Positions 35,640-46,306 of a stretch of 64,000 nt of DNA are shown in pieces (the stretch's first letter is position 1; each line of letters opens with the position of its first letter). A model generated the notes under the pieces. It was not told the DNA's origin. It worked only from the letters and a program-made list of their open reading frames with translations, and did not search any database. The translations under genes were made by a program, and so were the position numbers. Source of the DNA: Tachypleus tridentatus (lineage: Eukaryota > Arthropoda > Merostomata > Xiphosura > Limulidae); the NCBI RefSeq assembly GCF_004210375.1, contig NC_134828.1:19708400-19772399 (forward strand), given 5' to 3'.

Positions 35640-36205
35640 TTTTAAATACTCTTGCCTTAATTTATATACGGTATAATACGGTGGATATTTTGTTGTATTT
35701 TAGAATACGGACTTTGGATATATCATTATAAATCACTGTATGGTACTGTGTATCATTTGTTAGATTTTAGAGTATTGAAATGTGGTTATTTTATAAAATT
35801 ATATTACATGGTACTGTGAATATTTTATTATATTTTAGTGTATGGAATTGTGTTTTTGTATTATATTTTAGTAAACGGTTCTGCGGTTATATTTTAGTAT
35901 ATTTTAGTGTATGCTACAATGGATATTTTATTATAGTTTAGTATGTAATGTGGATATTTTGTTACATTTAGTATTTGATAACCATGGAGAGCTTATTATA
36001 TTTTAATATATGATAGTGTGAATATTTTAATATTTTTTAGTAAATGTTACTGTAGTTATTTTATTATATTTTAGTATATGGTAATGTGGATATTTTGTAT
36101 ATTTTAGTGTATGGAACTTTATTTTGTTATATTTTAGTGTATGGTACTTTTGAATATTTTGTTATATTGTAGTTTATGGTTCTGTGGATATTTTATTTAC
36201 CGACC
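35640..36205. repeat. 34-bp minisatellite (unit 2 fragment)
   Basis: Reverse-orientation copies of the intron-1 unit ('gtgtatggtactgtggatat' + 'tttgttatatttta'), about 16 copies. Confidence 0.88.
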
Positions 36206-36734
36206 TGTGTCTTTTGTTTCTTTCACAACCTGAATAACTCCAACTGGAGGGGAATTATATCTGAAAAACTTTCATTTTCCAGAGGATCTAGCTTTTCTAA
36301 GTGTTAGACTTAAATAAATCACCCAGAATTTACTATCATCTCATGTTTGAGACCGATAATCCATAAATTGTTTTTGTAACATCATTCAGACAAACAGTTT
36401 TATTATGTTAATCTAATAAATGAAGTAAATTCTCAGTATTTCTCTATATATATTATTTTGTCTGGAACAAGAGAACATTTCCAACAACTGTATAGAATTA
36501 TATTAACGTGAGTTCCTTTTTCAATATATCTACATATGGCTGTACATTTGTTGAAAACACGATAATTATAAACATACATAACAACATGCTGTAAAACACA
36601 TGTGGATCTAAAACTTGGATGACTCATGTTTGTGAATGTGTAATTTATCATAAAACGGATTGTTCTTCAAATGGATTTCTCGTTATCAACTACGACGTGT
36701 AATTTACTCACATTTGTTCCGATTTTTTTTTTTG

Positions 36735-36880
36735 TTTACTTTAGTGTCAACGAACAGTGGGATTAACCGTCACATTGTATTCTCCTCATGTCTCACAAAA
36801 CATATATGTTTGATAAATGGGGATTCGAAACCGTGACCTTCAGACTACGGGTCAAGCACCTTAGCCAAATGGTCCATGTT
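36735..36880 (-). mobile_element. SINE type 1, 5' part
   Basis: Reverse-strand tRNA-like head with 'ggtttcgaatccccatttat' and the body start 'gacggttaatcccactgttc'. Same insertion as 12530-12765. Confidence 0.78.
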
Positions 36881-37189
36881 ACATTACACCCGATATTGTT
36901 TTCATCGTTTGTCATTCTGTTTGCAAGTTTGATAACTTTTTTATGTGTTAGTTTATGTTTGTCTTTGAAACATTCTTTTATCTTCACGAAACAATCTGAT
37001 GGTAAATAAACACATTTCAATACTAAACAAAGAAAAACTGGATAACAGTAAATATATCAAGTGAAAGTGTAAAAGAGGCCAAATATGGGTCTTATTTTTA
37101 CATCAAGATCGGAACCCTTCAAATAATGAATAAATTACACTGACCTAAATAACATCTTGTTTCAGCCTTTTATCCAGCTGGTATTTATT

Positions 37190-37328
37190 TTAATTTTTAT
37201 TGATTGATTGTTTGGATTAAGTACAAAGCTACACAATGATCTATTTGTGCTCCGCTTAACACACCTATCGAAACTCGGATTTTAATGGTGGGTGTTCGCA
37301 GATATAATGCTGTGCCACTGGAGGACTT
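37190..37328 (-). mobile_element. SINE type 2
   Basis: Reverse strand: 'cctccagtggcacagcatta' through 'gtgtagctttgtacttaatc'. Same insertion as 12060-12205. Confidence 0.75.
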
Positions 37329-37479
37329 TAACTCTTGAAAGAGACACTATCAGTTATTGTATCCGTTAATCAAAGACACCATCACTAATCCATCTATTAA
37401 TCGAAACCCCATTATTGCAGCCATTAACTATAAATCACTGTATCGATTATCCAAAGATAGTACGACTTGTTCTATCTTT

Positions 37480-37873
37480 TAAAAACACCATCAACTATAT
37501 GATAAATGGAGTAAACAACAAAGAGAATACAAACAATAAAACACTGTAAACTCTATGATAATTGAAAACCTAAGAAACAGTATACAAACATTAAAAACAC
37601 TTTCAATTCTATGTTAAGTGGTGCACACAACAAACATTAAAATACTATCAACTCTATCTTAAGTGGAGTACACAACAAATATACAAACATTAAAACACAA
37701 TCAACTCTGTGTTATGTGGAGTACACAACAAATACAATACAAACATTAAAACGCAATCAACTCTGTGTTATGTGGAGTACACAACAAATACAATACAAAC
37801 ATTAAAACACAATCAACTGTGTTAAATGGAGTACACAACAAAAATACAAACATTAAAAACACTATCAATTTTA
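37480..37873. repeat. degenerate ~50-60 bp minisatellite, left part
   Basis: Repeats of 'tacacaacaaatatacaaac' + 'attaaaacacaatcaactct'. The array is split by the Tc1 element and continues at 39050-39480. Confidence 0.75.
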
Positions 37874-39022
37874 TACTCTTCAAAAACAGAAACGCATAAT
37901 GCAAAATTTGAGACAAATTGTTAACAAGTTTATTCCGGGTAGTTCTGTATGACATGTGTGAAACTTTGCACATTCACTGCTGAACATCCAAAGTCTGCAA
38001 AGGCGAAGTCCACGCTCACTAGTTGATGTTTAACGTCACTCAAAGTCAATAACGAGTGTGCTCCCCGTGAGCATCAATAACTGCTTGGCATCTTCTGCCC
38101 ATGGAAGCGATGAGATGACGAATCACATCCTGTGGAATGGCTGTCCACTCAGCCTGCAAAGCTACTGCAAGCTGAGGTAGAGTCTGCAGTTGAGGTTGTC
38201 GCCGTCGCAGACGTCGGTCCAACTCGTCCCAAAGATGTTCGATGGGGTTTAAATCTGGTGATCCGGAGAGCCAGGAAAAAACGTTGATGTTGTGGTGTCT
38301 CAAGAAGACAGTAGTTAGTCGGGCTGTGTGAGGACGGGCGTTGTCATGTTGAAAACGTCGTTGAAGTTCACCATGATGGGTTGTACATGAGGCCTAAGGA
38401 TCTCGTCGACGGTTGCGTACGGTCTGATCGGAAATCCTATGCAACCCTTGTATGGTTGAGGCAGTAGACTGCAACAGTGGTGGTCCTATCCCGAAGGTGA
38501 CGTTTTGCGATCTTGTGCGGGCGTGGTCACACGAGGTTTGGCAGATCGTGGACGGTCACGAGTTGATACATATTGTTGGTGACGATTCCATATCCTTGTG
38601 ATGGTGCTTGGGTGGACGATCACAGCTCTGGCAACATCAGATCGAAATTCGCCTGCTTCCAAGCGACCAATGGCGTTGTTGCGTTGTGCTTCCGTCAGTC
38701 TTAGCGTAATTGTATTGCGTGTCGGTCGCTTAACACTGAGCTATGGAAACCGAGAACCCGTCACTTTTATAGGATTTTGCACATGTTGCACTTGCAAAAC
38801 ATGCAGATCTCTCAAACAAATTTATTGGACACGAATGCGTTTTGGCGAAAAATCCGATGTTTTTCTCCTTTACAAAGTGCACAACTTTTATTGTCATTTT
38901 GGTGTGACAATCAGTGCCTTAACACGTGTAACATCACATACTCTGAGCTTGTAACGTTATTACATATATTTCTCTTTAAAATAACAAATATATTCCTTTT
39001 GAGTTTCTTATTTTGAAGAGTA
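37874..39022 (-). mobile_element. Tc1 transposon, internally deleted, with TIRs
   Basis: The ends are inverted: left 'ctcttcaaaaacagaaac', right (reverse strand) 'ctcttcaaaataagaaac', each bordered by TA, the Tc1/mariner target. The reverse strand encodes an N-terminal helix-turn-helix region ('RLTEAQRNNAIGRLEAGEF' and 'STITRIWNRHQQYVSTRDR', 38715-38545). The second catalytic Asp block is 'HDNARPHTARL' near 38360-38330. The C-terminus 'SGSPDLNPIEHLWDELDRR' to 'IASMGRRCQAVIDAHGEHT' (38303-38046) has the catalytic Glu. The stretch holding the first catalytic Asp is missing, and the total of about 1.15 kb is short for a ~1.6-kb Tc1. It is absent from units 1 and 3, so it arrived after duplication. 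Confidence 0.88.
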
Positions 39023-39049
39023 TATTATTCACTGTATCGACTATCCAAG

Positions 39050-39480
39050 ATAGTACGACTTTTTCTATCTTTTAAAAACACCATCAACTATATGACAAAT
39101 GGAGTAAACAACAAACAGAATACAAACAATAAAAACACTGTAAACTCTATGATAATTGAAAACCTAAGAAACAGTATACAAACATTAAAAACACTATTTA
39201 CTCTATTTTAAGTGGAGTACACAACAAATACAATACAAACATTAAAACACAATCAACTGTGTTATGTGGGTACACAACAAAAATACAAATATTAAAAAAG
39301 TATTCATTACAGTATTCATTACAAAATAAGTGGAGTGCACAGCAAACATTAAAAACACAATCAGTTCTCTGCTAAGTAGAGTACACTACTAATAAAATAC
39401 AAACATAAGAAACACCATCAACTCTATGTAAAGTGAAATAAATAACAAACAGAACAGAAACATTAAAAACACGATCATCT
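39050..39480. repeat. degenerate ~50-60 bp minisatellite, right part
   Basis: Continuation of the array at 37480-37873 beyond the Tc1 element. The right flank repeats 'tatcgactatccaagatag', also seen at 37440 in a close variant. Confidence 0.72.
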
Positions 39481-40039
39481 TTATGTTAAGTAGAGTACAA
39501 CAGACTGATAAACAGACTGAAACCAGGCGGTCAATAAGAAGTATATTTTATTTTCACTGAGCTCAAGATAGAACGTGACACCTTGGTTACCGACTCGTCA
39601 CAATCTTGACTGAATGTGGTTTGAACAAACCATTTGAAAATCTTTTTTGTTGACAGATTCTGAAGACTATGTCAACTTTTTAACTTTTGTTCCCGGTTAT
39701 TTTTGTTCTAGTTACTAAAAATTATCAGTTATTTATTTTGAACAACACGGAAGTTTTATAAAACAGACAAAAACATGTCACTAACATTTGAAGACAAATT
39801 TTCTAAAGTTCGACTTTCCTAAGACAGATGTTTGTGAATCGAACACATGTGTATCAGCGTATATTTCAAAAGACACACTTATGTCAAAACACGGTAGCTG
39901 TAACTTACTGTGGAATATTACAGTGCATGTTTCTCTCAACTTCTATTTAAAGGAAATAATTTTAACTTTGTAGATATTCAAGATCTGGGAAGCCAGACAT
40001 TTTGAAACCAGTGAAACCTATCTTGACGACTGCGTGGAG
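39481..40039. other. shared unit flank
   Basis: Counterpart of the reverse of 10890-11440 and of 54890-55450. No gene seen. Confidence 0.45.
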
Positions 40040-40312
40040 GTTTGTTTGCTTGTTTTGAATATTACGAAAACCACACGGGGCTATCTACGTTAACAGTCGC
40101 TAATTTAGCAGTGTAAAACGAGACGGAAGGCAGCCACTCATCAACATCTACCGCCAACACTTGGGCTACTTTTACCAATGAACAGGAGGATTGATCGTAA
40201 TATTATAACGCTTCAACGGCTGAAAGGGCCTGAATATTTGGTGTGACAAGGATTCGAACTCACAACTTCAGATTGCGAGTCGAGAGCCATAACCACGAGT
40301 CCATCCTTGGTC
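40040..40312 (-). mobile_element. SINE type 1
   Basis: Reverse-strand head 'ggttatggctctcgactcgc' and B-box 'gagttcgaatccttgtc'. Same insertion as 10612-10886. Confidence 0.85.
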
Positions 40313-41036
40313 AATGTGGAGAACGAACCTTCTATTTCTCTTTCTATGTTCCTTAACTTAGAAATGACCACTTGAGGTACATTGGTCAAGGTAAATAATA
40401 TACACATCACATTTTCCTACCATCATAGATATTCATCTAGTGATACATTTTCAGGTTTCCTTCACTTGTGTTTATTATTATTCACCCACGTTTTAAATAA
40501 CACTGGGGTGAACATGATCCCTTTCTCGTTTTTCTATTTTCAACACCACCCATCCACCACCAACCGCCAACCACCAGCGCGGCTTGACACGAGCGGAAGT
40601 AGGATCTATTTCAATTCATCCCCTATCAACAACACCCCTTTACACACCTAACGAGCATATGAAAGAAAAATCATTAAGGTTATTAATTCAATCTGTTATA
40701 GCTAACACAGTTCTTAGACAGAACATTTCATTCACTATATAATCATAAAATTTAACCCTCTACATTCAGGGCCACATCATCAGACTCCAATTTATTATCA
40801 CACTCAACAGAGAGATATAAACTTTAACTAACAGAGAAAAATAATTATGTCAAAGAACTAAATATACAGCACTAGAACAAATGTCCTTGTTCCATACCAG
40901 AAGGTGTTATTTATGAAGCAATTGTAAACAAATGCCCGAGTAGAGAAGAGAAGGTAGTGTGTGAATACAATAACATTTATGAATTGTTATTTTGGCCTGT
41001 AAAACTTGTTTTAAGCATTTTTTGTCAAAACACAGA
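40313..41036. other. distal part of unit 2
   Basis: Matches the reverse of 10170-10610 up to about 40875. It then jumps to sequence equivalent to 9140-8960. About 0.9 kb with the Penelope-like fragment and a SINE is therefore missing from unit 2. Confidence 0.5.
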
Positions 41037-41580
41037 TATAAAACTATTTGGTATAATAGGAAGGCTTTTGATATGGTGTTTTTTTCATAAATCACTTCTT
41101 TGCTCAGACAGTTAGTCTGAACTTGTTGTAAAGTTATGCCTCATCATGTGCCCCATGTTAAAAGGTATAAAATTTTTATATAAAACTATTTTGTATAATA
41201 GGAAGGCTTTTGATATGGTGTTTTTTCATAAATCACTTCTTTGTTCAGACAGTTAGTCTGAACTAAAGTTATGTCATCATGTGCCCCATTTAAAAGGTAT
41301 AAAATTTTTATATAAAACTATATAATAGGGAAGGCTTTTGATATGGTGTTTTTTCATAAATCACTTTTTGTTCAGACAGTCAGTCTGAACTAAAGTTATG
41401 CCTCATCATGTGCCCCAGGTTAAAAGGTATAAAATTTTATATAAAACTATTTTGTATAATAGGGAAGGCTTTTGATATGGTGTTTTTTTCATAAATCACT
41501 TCTTTGTTCAGACAGTTAGTCTAAACTTGTTGTAAAGTTATGCCTCATCATGTGCCCCAGGTTAAAAGGTATAAAATTTT
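41037..41580. repeat. four ~130-143 bp tandem repeats with a hairpin each
   Basis: Each unit runs from 'ataaaactattttgtataat' through 'aaatcacttctttgttcaga' to 'catgtgccccatgttaaaag'. It contains the perfect arms GTTCAGAC / GTCTGAAC around a 5-base loop in most copies. The end of each unit is the start of family E, so the array is a repeated E junction. Confidence 0.88.
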
Positions 41581-42099
41581 TTGATTTTCTAGTATGTCTG
41601 TTTAAGTTTCGTTTATATCCTTTCTCTTTATAAGTGAATGTAAAATGTATTGGTTTACAGTTTTTCTCACATATATATGTTAAAATAAGTGTTATTTCAC
41701 AGTTTGATTCTGAAATCTAAATTACAAGAATTCAGTTCTGGGTTTTATTGATTTACTTATTGTTATAATGTTTGACTAAATAGTTTTCTTCATCATGAAT
41801 ATAAAATTAATGTTTTTCATATTTTGTTTTTCAAAAGGGGTTTTATTTCCTTCTATCAAATAAGTACTTTATTTGTGTTTTTTATAAATTTATGTTTTCT
41901 TTGAAATTCATAATTACTTTCCTTGTACTATTCAGTTCAAGCTAAAAAGATTTCTATTTTAATAACATTTGTTGTCCATTGTTAAATGGTCGTATTTTAT
42001 ATCATTTATGCATTCAGAGTCCGTTAAAATTACTGTCTATTAAAGTGAACAGGTTATTTTTGTTTAAATAATCTTGTGCTTGATAGGCCTTTTTTCAGG
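41581..42099. other. start of unit 3
   Basis: Closely matches 23690-24202. Non-coding, AT-rich. Confidence 0.5.
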
Positions 42100-42240
42100 C
42101 CCGGCATGACCAGATGGATAAGGCACTCGACTTGTAAGCTAAAAGTCGCGGTTTCGAATCCCCGTCACATCAAACATGGTCGCCATTTTAGACGTGGGGG
42201 CATTATAATGTGACGGTCAATATTTTGTTTTGGATGTAAA
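42100..42240 (+). mobile_element. SINE type 1 (5' part)
   Basis: Same insertion as 24203-24345; almost identical by eye. Confidence 0.88.
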
Positions 42241-42407
42241 ATTTCAATGGACATACATCTAGATGGAACACAAAAGAAGCACAAATAACTTTAAAAAGTG
42301 TCTTTCTTTTGTTTGTTTCTTCCCGGAATATACTTCCAGCTACAAATAATGGTTGTTTATATAGTTAGAATTGTTTAATGAAACTTTGAAAAGGTAAAAT
42401 ATTGTCT

Positions 42408-42666
42408 TTACATATTACTGATCATCCCGGTTGGTACATTTGTGAAGACCCCAACAATGGCTGACATGTTGGCTATGACATCAATAAAATGTATTTTTTC
42501 TCGCACAATGAAGAAAGTTAGAAATACAGTGAATATAATTTCTGTCTTTCTAAGGACTGTAACATCGCTTAGTGGCAAGAAGTTTAAGAAATTATACAAG
42601 AACAATATACCTATCGCTCCGATACTTCCTCTGATGAAAATTATTAAATATTGCAACAAAATATAG
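42408..42666 (-). pseudogene. internal SLC35G fragment, antisense (unit 3)
   Basis: Reverse strand reads LQYLIIFIRGSIGAIG to VREKIHFIDVIANMSAIVGVF. Sister of 24512-24771. It is antisense to the gene at 46307 and lies 3.6 kb upstream of its start codon. The differences are scattered (LTFFIV against LALLTL), which fits neutral drift. Confidence 0.85.
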
Positions 42667-43611
42667 TATTATGTTTTGTTTCTGTGTGAAGGAGAACGCG
42701 AAACGTTGTCCTCTACTTTATTTTAATAAAAGGTTTAATACCCATACCAGCCGTCTTGAGATACATTTTTATTTCAAGTGTGTTTCTCGTCTTCAAGAAT
42801 GATCTCAAAACAGAAGACGAAAGTCTATTAAAACGTTTTCCTCACACTTGTGTTTCTACAACAGACAGCAGCTGTATAACTAAGCTTCAGATAAATACAT
42901 ATGTTCATGTCACCATTTCTCTTGAAACTTTAACCCATGTACAGCTTTTTATGACTTATTTTAGATAATATATGCTCAATAGAGGTCACTACAATATTGT
43001 GATATTTTTTCTCCCTCAATTTGTTATTTATTTCATTCAAACTTATGTATTATTATTGTCTGTAGTCTTTATGATAAACAAATTCTAATTATTTAATAAT
43101 AACTTTAATATTCTTATTGTTAATCAACTACTAATTACAGATTTGTTTTTATCCATTTTTCCTCTACTTGGTGGGACTCAATCCTCGGTCTTACAAACTG
43201 AGGTAAAGTTTTTATAAATCCTTCATTTCCTTAAAACTATGAGTCTGTACTGCGGTGTTAACTACTTATGTTAAAGTTGCAAAGAAAGCATCAGGCAAGC
43301 AGCTGTGACTTATAAAATGAAAACAAGTTAATAGTAAGTACCTGTATCAGGTTTATATTATTATATAAAATATTAACCATTAGAAAAATAATATTTTATC
43401 TTAACAACCTTGACTTGAAGACCTAAATGTACCTGTATTTGCCTGCAGTCTTTACACATGTTCCACATAAGTGTAAAAATTCAAACTTGCACTTTCACGT
43501 GCATGTGTACATTACTTGACACGTCACATCACGTGACAAAAACAAAACTTAAAATTTGCAAATTTTCATCAGAATGCAGTTTTCAGATGGGTGTTTTTAA
43601 TGTTATCGTGT
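42667..43611. other. upstream flank of the unit 3 gene
   Basis: Matches 24772-25829 but lacks most of the Penelope-end inverted repeat. Only 'gcgaaacgttgtcctc' remains near 42698. No gene seen. Confidence 0.45.
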
Positions 43612-43720
43612 AGTTTGTATTTGAATTTCGCACAAAGCTACACGCTATCCATACATAATTTAGTAATGCAAGACCAGAGGGAAGGAAGCCAGTCATCAAC
43701 ATCTACTGCCAATTCTAAGT
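43612..43720 (-). mobile_element. SINE type 1, 3' remnant
   Basis: Contains 'ttgaatttcgcacaaagcta' and 'catcaacatctactgccaa'. Same site as 25830-25930. Confidence 0.75.
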
Positions 43721-44188
43721 ACACTTTGTAGATGATTATAGAGATATTGGTTGTGCAGGTTTCTTGGATCCATCCTATTTTTTATTACCTGAATGAGACA
43801 TTGCATTGCAGAATTGATGATTGGTCCAGTATTAGTTACGTAGATGTAACACATACGAATTTGGTTGTTTTTCCGAGATGTATATGTGTATATAATATTT
43901 TGTGAACTGCTTTCGGATCATATTTTCTTTTCCCTGGGTTTCCATAAGTTTCAAAGCCACACGACAATGACCAAGTGATGAAGAGAAACATGACCTTTGT
44001 TTGTAGTAACCAATGGACAGTTGGTGCACTCCAAATAGCTGAGTCACCAACTCATTTCCACGCAAGAGTACAGCAAAAATATTTTAATATCCAATTTCCA
44101 ATTATTAAAAGCCTTTCTTGAAATATTCGTAGCTTTAACTTTTAAAGTTATGTAGTTGAAGTGTAACATTTAGTTCATTTTGTTTTTC

Positions 44189-44224
44189 TATATAAAAAGA
44201 TTTACACCTTTTTTCACTTCATTC
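44189..44224 (+). promoter_or_regulatory. TATA + Inr core promoter of the intact gene (unit 3)
   Basis: TATATAAA at 44189-44196 and TCATTC at 44219-44224 (A at 44221), 32 bp apart. Conservation of this pair in four diverged copies supports a real promoter. Confidence 0.7.
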
Positions 44225-44495
44225 AAGTTTTGCTCAACAGATGCCACTACTATGAGAATATGCTGTACAGATGTTTTACAGTCTTAACCCGGATTGTATT
44301 TATACGGTTTACTCTCAAACACATGCCATTTTACATTTTTTATTAAGAAGACAGTCTAGGTATTGTTATATAACTTCAAACGAAATCACATCATTTTACG
44401 TTTATTATTTGAAAGGTTCAAGTTTTGATGTAAAGACAAGAGTCTTTACGTTTGATGTTTGAAGTTTTACTGGAAAGATTCTTTTACTGCTTTCG
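44221..44495 (+). other. SLC35G non-coding exon 1 (unit 3)
   Basis: Inferred 275-nt exon ending at 'TTTCG|GTAAGTAAC'. Joined to exon 2 at 46270 across a 1774-bp intron. The exon boundaries follow from consensus splice sites conserved in units 1-3. Confidence 0.62.
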
Positions 44496-45034
44496 GTAAG
44501 TAACTTTCATTTTGTCTCCAAGGAATCTGTTTAAAATCAGACATAGTAATCTGAAGGATTTATTCTAATCCAGTTTATACTTGGTTTGGTACTGAAATAT
44601 GTTTATTTACTATGAGATTAGTGTGGTATAGATAAAAGTTTGTGTGACAGAATTCTTTAGATATAAACATAAATTAACACATAAAGAAGTTATCAAAATG
44701 CAAACAGAATGATAAACGATTAAAAATATCGAGTGTAATGTAACACACAAAATCGTGGAGCCAAAGGTCAGAAAATCTAACGACATCTCAGTTTTAGACA
44801 TATATACGCTATACAAGTAAAACTGTCTGTGTGGATATTGTTATCACAATTTCTGGTTTATGGCCTCAAAGAACCAGTGACCATAAATATCAGGTAATTT
44901 ATTTAAGAACCAACTTATCACAGATTAGAAAATTTATATCCACTGATAAACGGAGGTTTTTAGATGTAATTCTCTTCCAAATGGAGATATTCATGTTGTG
45001 AAGAAACAAAGACACAGATCGATAAATAACTTAT

Positions 45035-45830
45035 CCACAGTACCACACAATAAAATATAAGAAAATATCCACAATACCATACACTAAAATATAGCAAAAT
45101 ATCCACAGTACCACACACTAAAATATAAGAATATATCTACAGTACAATACGTTAAAATATAACAAAATATCTACTGTATAATATTCTAAAATATATAGAG
45201 TACCATATATTAAAATACGACTAAATATCCACAGTACCATACATTAAAATAAAACAAAATATTCACAGTACCATACACTAAAATATAACAAAAATCCACA
45301 GTACATACAGTAAAGTATAACAGACAATCCATAGTACAATGCACTAAAATATATCAAAATATACACAGTTCCATACATTAAAATATAACAAAATATCCAC
45401 AGTACCATACATTAAAATAAAACAGAATGTTCACAGTACCATACACTAAAATATAACAAAATATCCACAGTACCATACATTAAAATAAAACAGAATGTTC
45501 ACAGTACCATACACTAAAATATAACAAAAATCCACAGTACATACAGTAAAGTATGACAGAATATCCATAGTAAAATACACTATCATATTCTAAAATATAC
45601 ATCGTATCATACATAAAAGTATAATAAAATATGCATAGTAACATACTCTAAAATGTAACAAAATATCCTCTGTACCATACATTAAGTGTGATAACATATC
45701 CACAGTACTACACACAAAAATATCACAAAATATTCGCAGTACCATATACTATAACATAAACAAATATCCACAGTATTATACACTAAAAGACAACACAATT
45801 TCCACCGTATTATGCACTAATATAAAATAA
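45035..45830. repeat. 34-bp minisatellite in SLC35G intron 1 (unit 3)
   Basis: About 23 copies of the unit described at 27185. Part of it is a higher-order repeat: 'cagaatgttcacagtaccat' blocks recur at 45420 and 45490. Confidence 0.93.
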
Positions 45831-46306
45831 AAGAAAAGTAGTTAAAAACAAGGGTCTTTTGAGGAATAATGAAAATAAATACAGTTAGAACTCTTTATAT
45901 CTAATACATGGGAAAAATTGTTGTACGTCTCTGATCTAGAAAATCATTTGTGATAACAGGATAATTGATAACCAGGGACGGCAACATGACTTTCTTCTGG
46001 ACGAGTATTCTTATTTTATAAAGACGTAAGTTGTATTTCTGAACCAAACAAAGAGTATTCATGGTTTTAAGATTGAAATAAAACTGTAATATTTTCTGTG
46101 TAAACTGTAATGGTTAGTGAGTTATCAACAATAACTAAATAATAATTTGATTTATTATTGTCAGAAATAAGTGTTCAGTTTTTTAATGAATTTTGAATTT
46201 TTCTACTACATGTTTTTTGAACATATGTTAATAGCTTACAGATTTTTTTGTTTTTCTATCTTATTCTAGATTGTCCGAACAAAGTTCACTATAAATAAGA
46301 AAGAAT

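Larger units (their letters stand above)
35097..37120 (-). pseudogene. old SLC35G 5' fragment fused to LINE (unit 2)
   Basis: Counterpart of 12250-14829. The first codons of exon 2 lie at about 35150-35100. Intron-1-like sequence contains the 34-bp minisatellite at 35640-36205, and exon-1-like sequence lies near 37095-37120. A shortened SINE is at 36735-36880. Confidence 0.75.
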
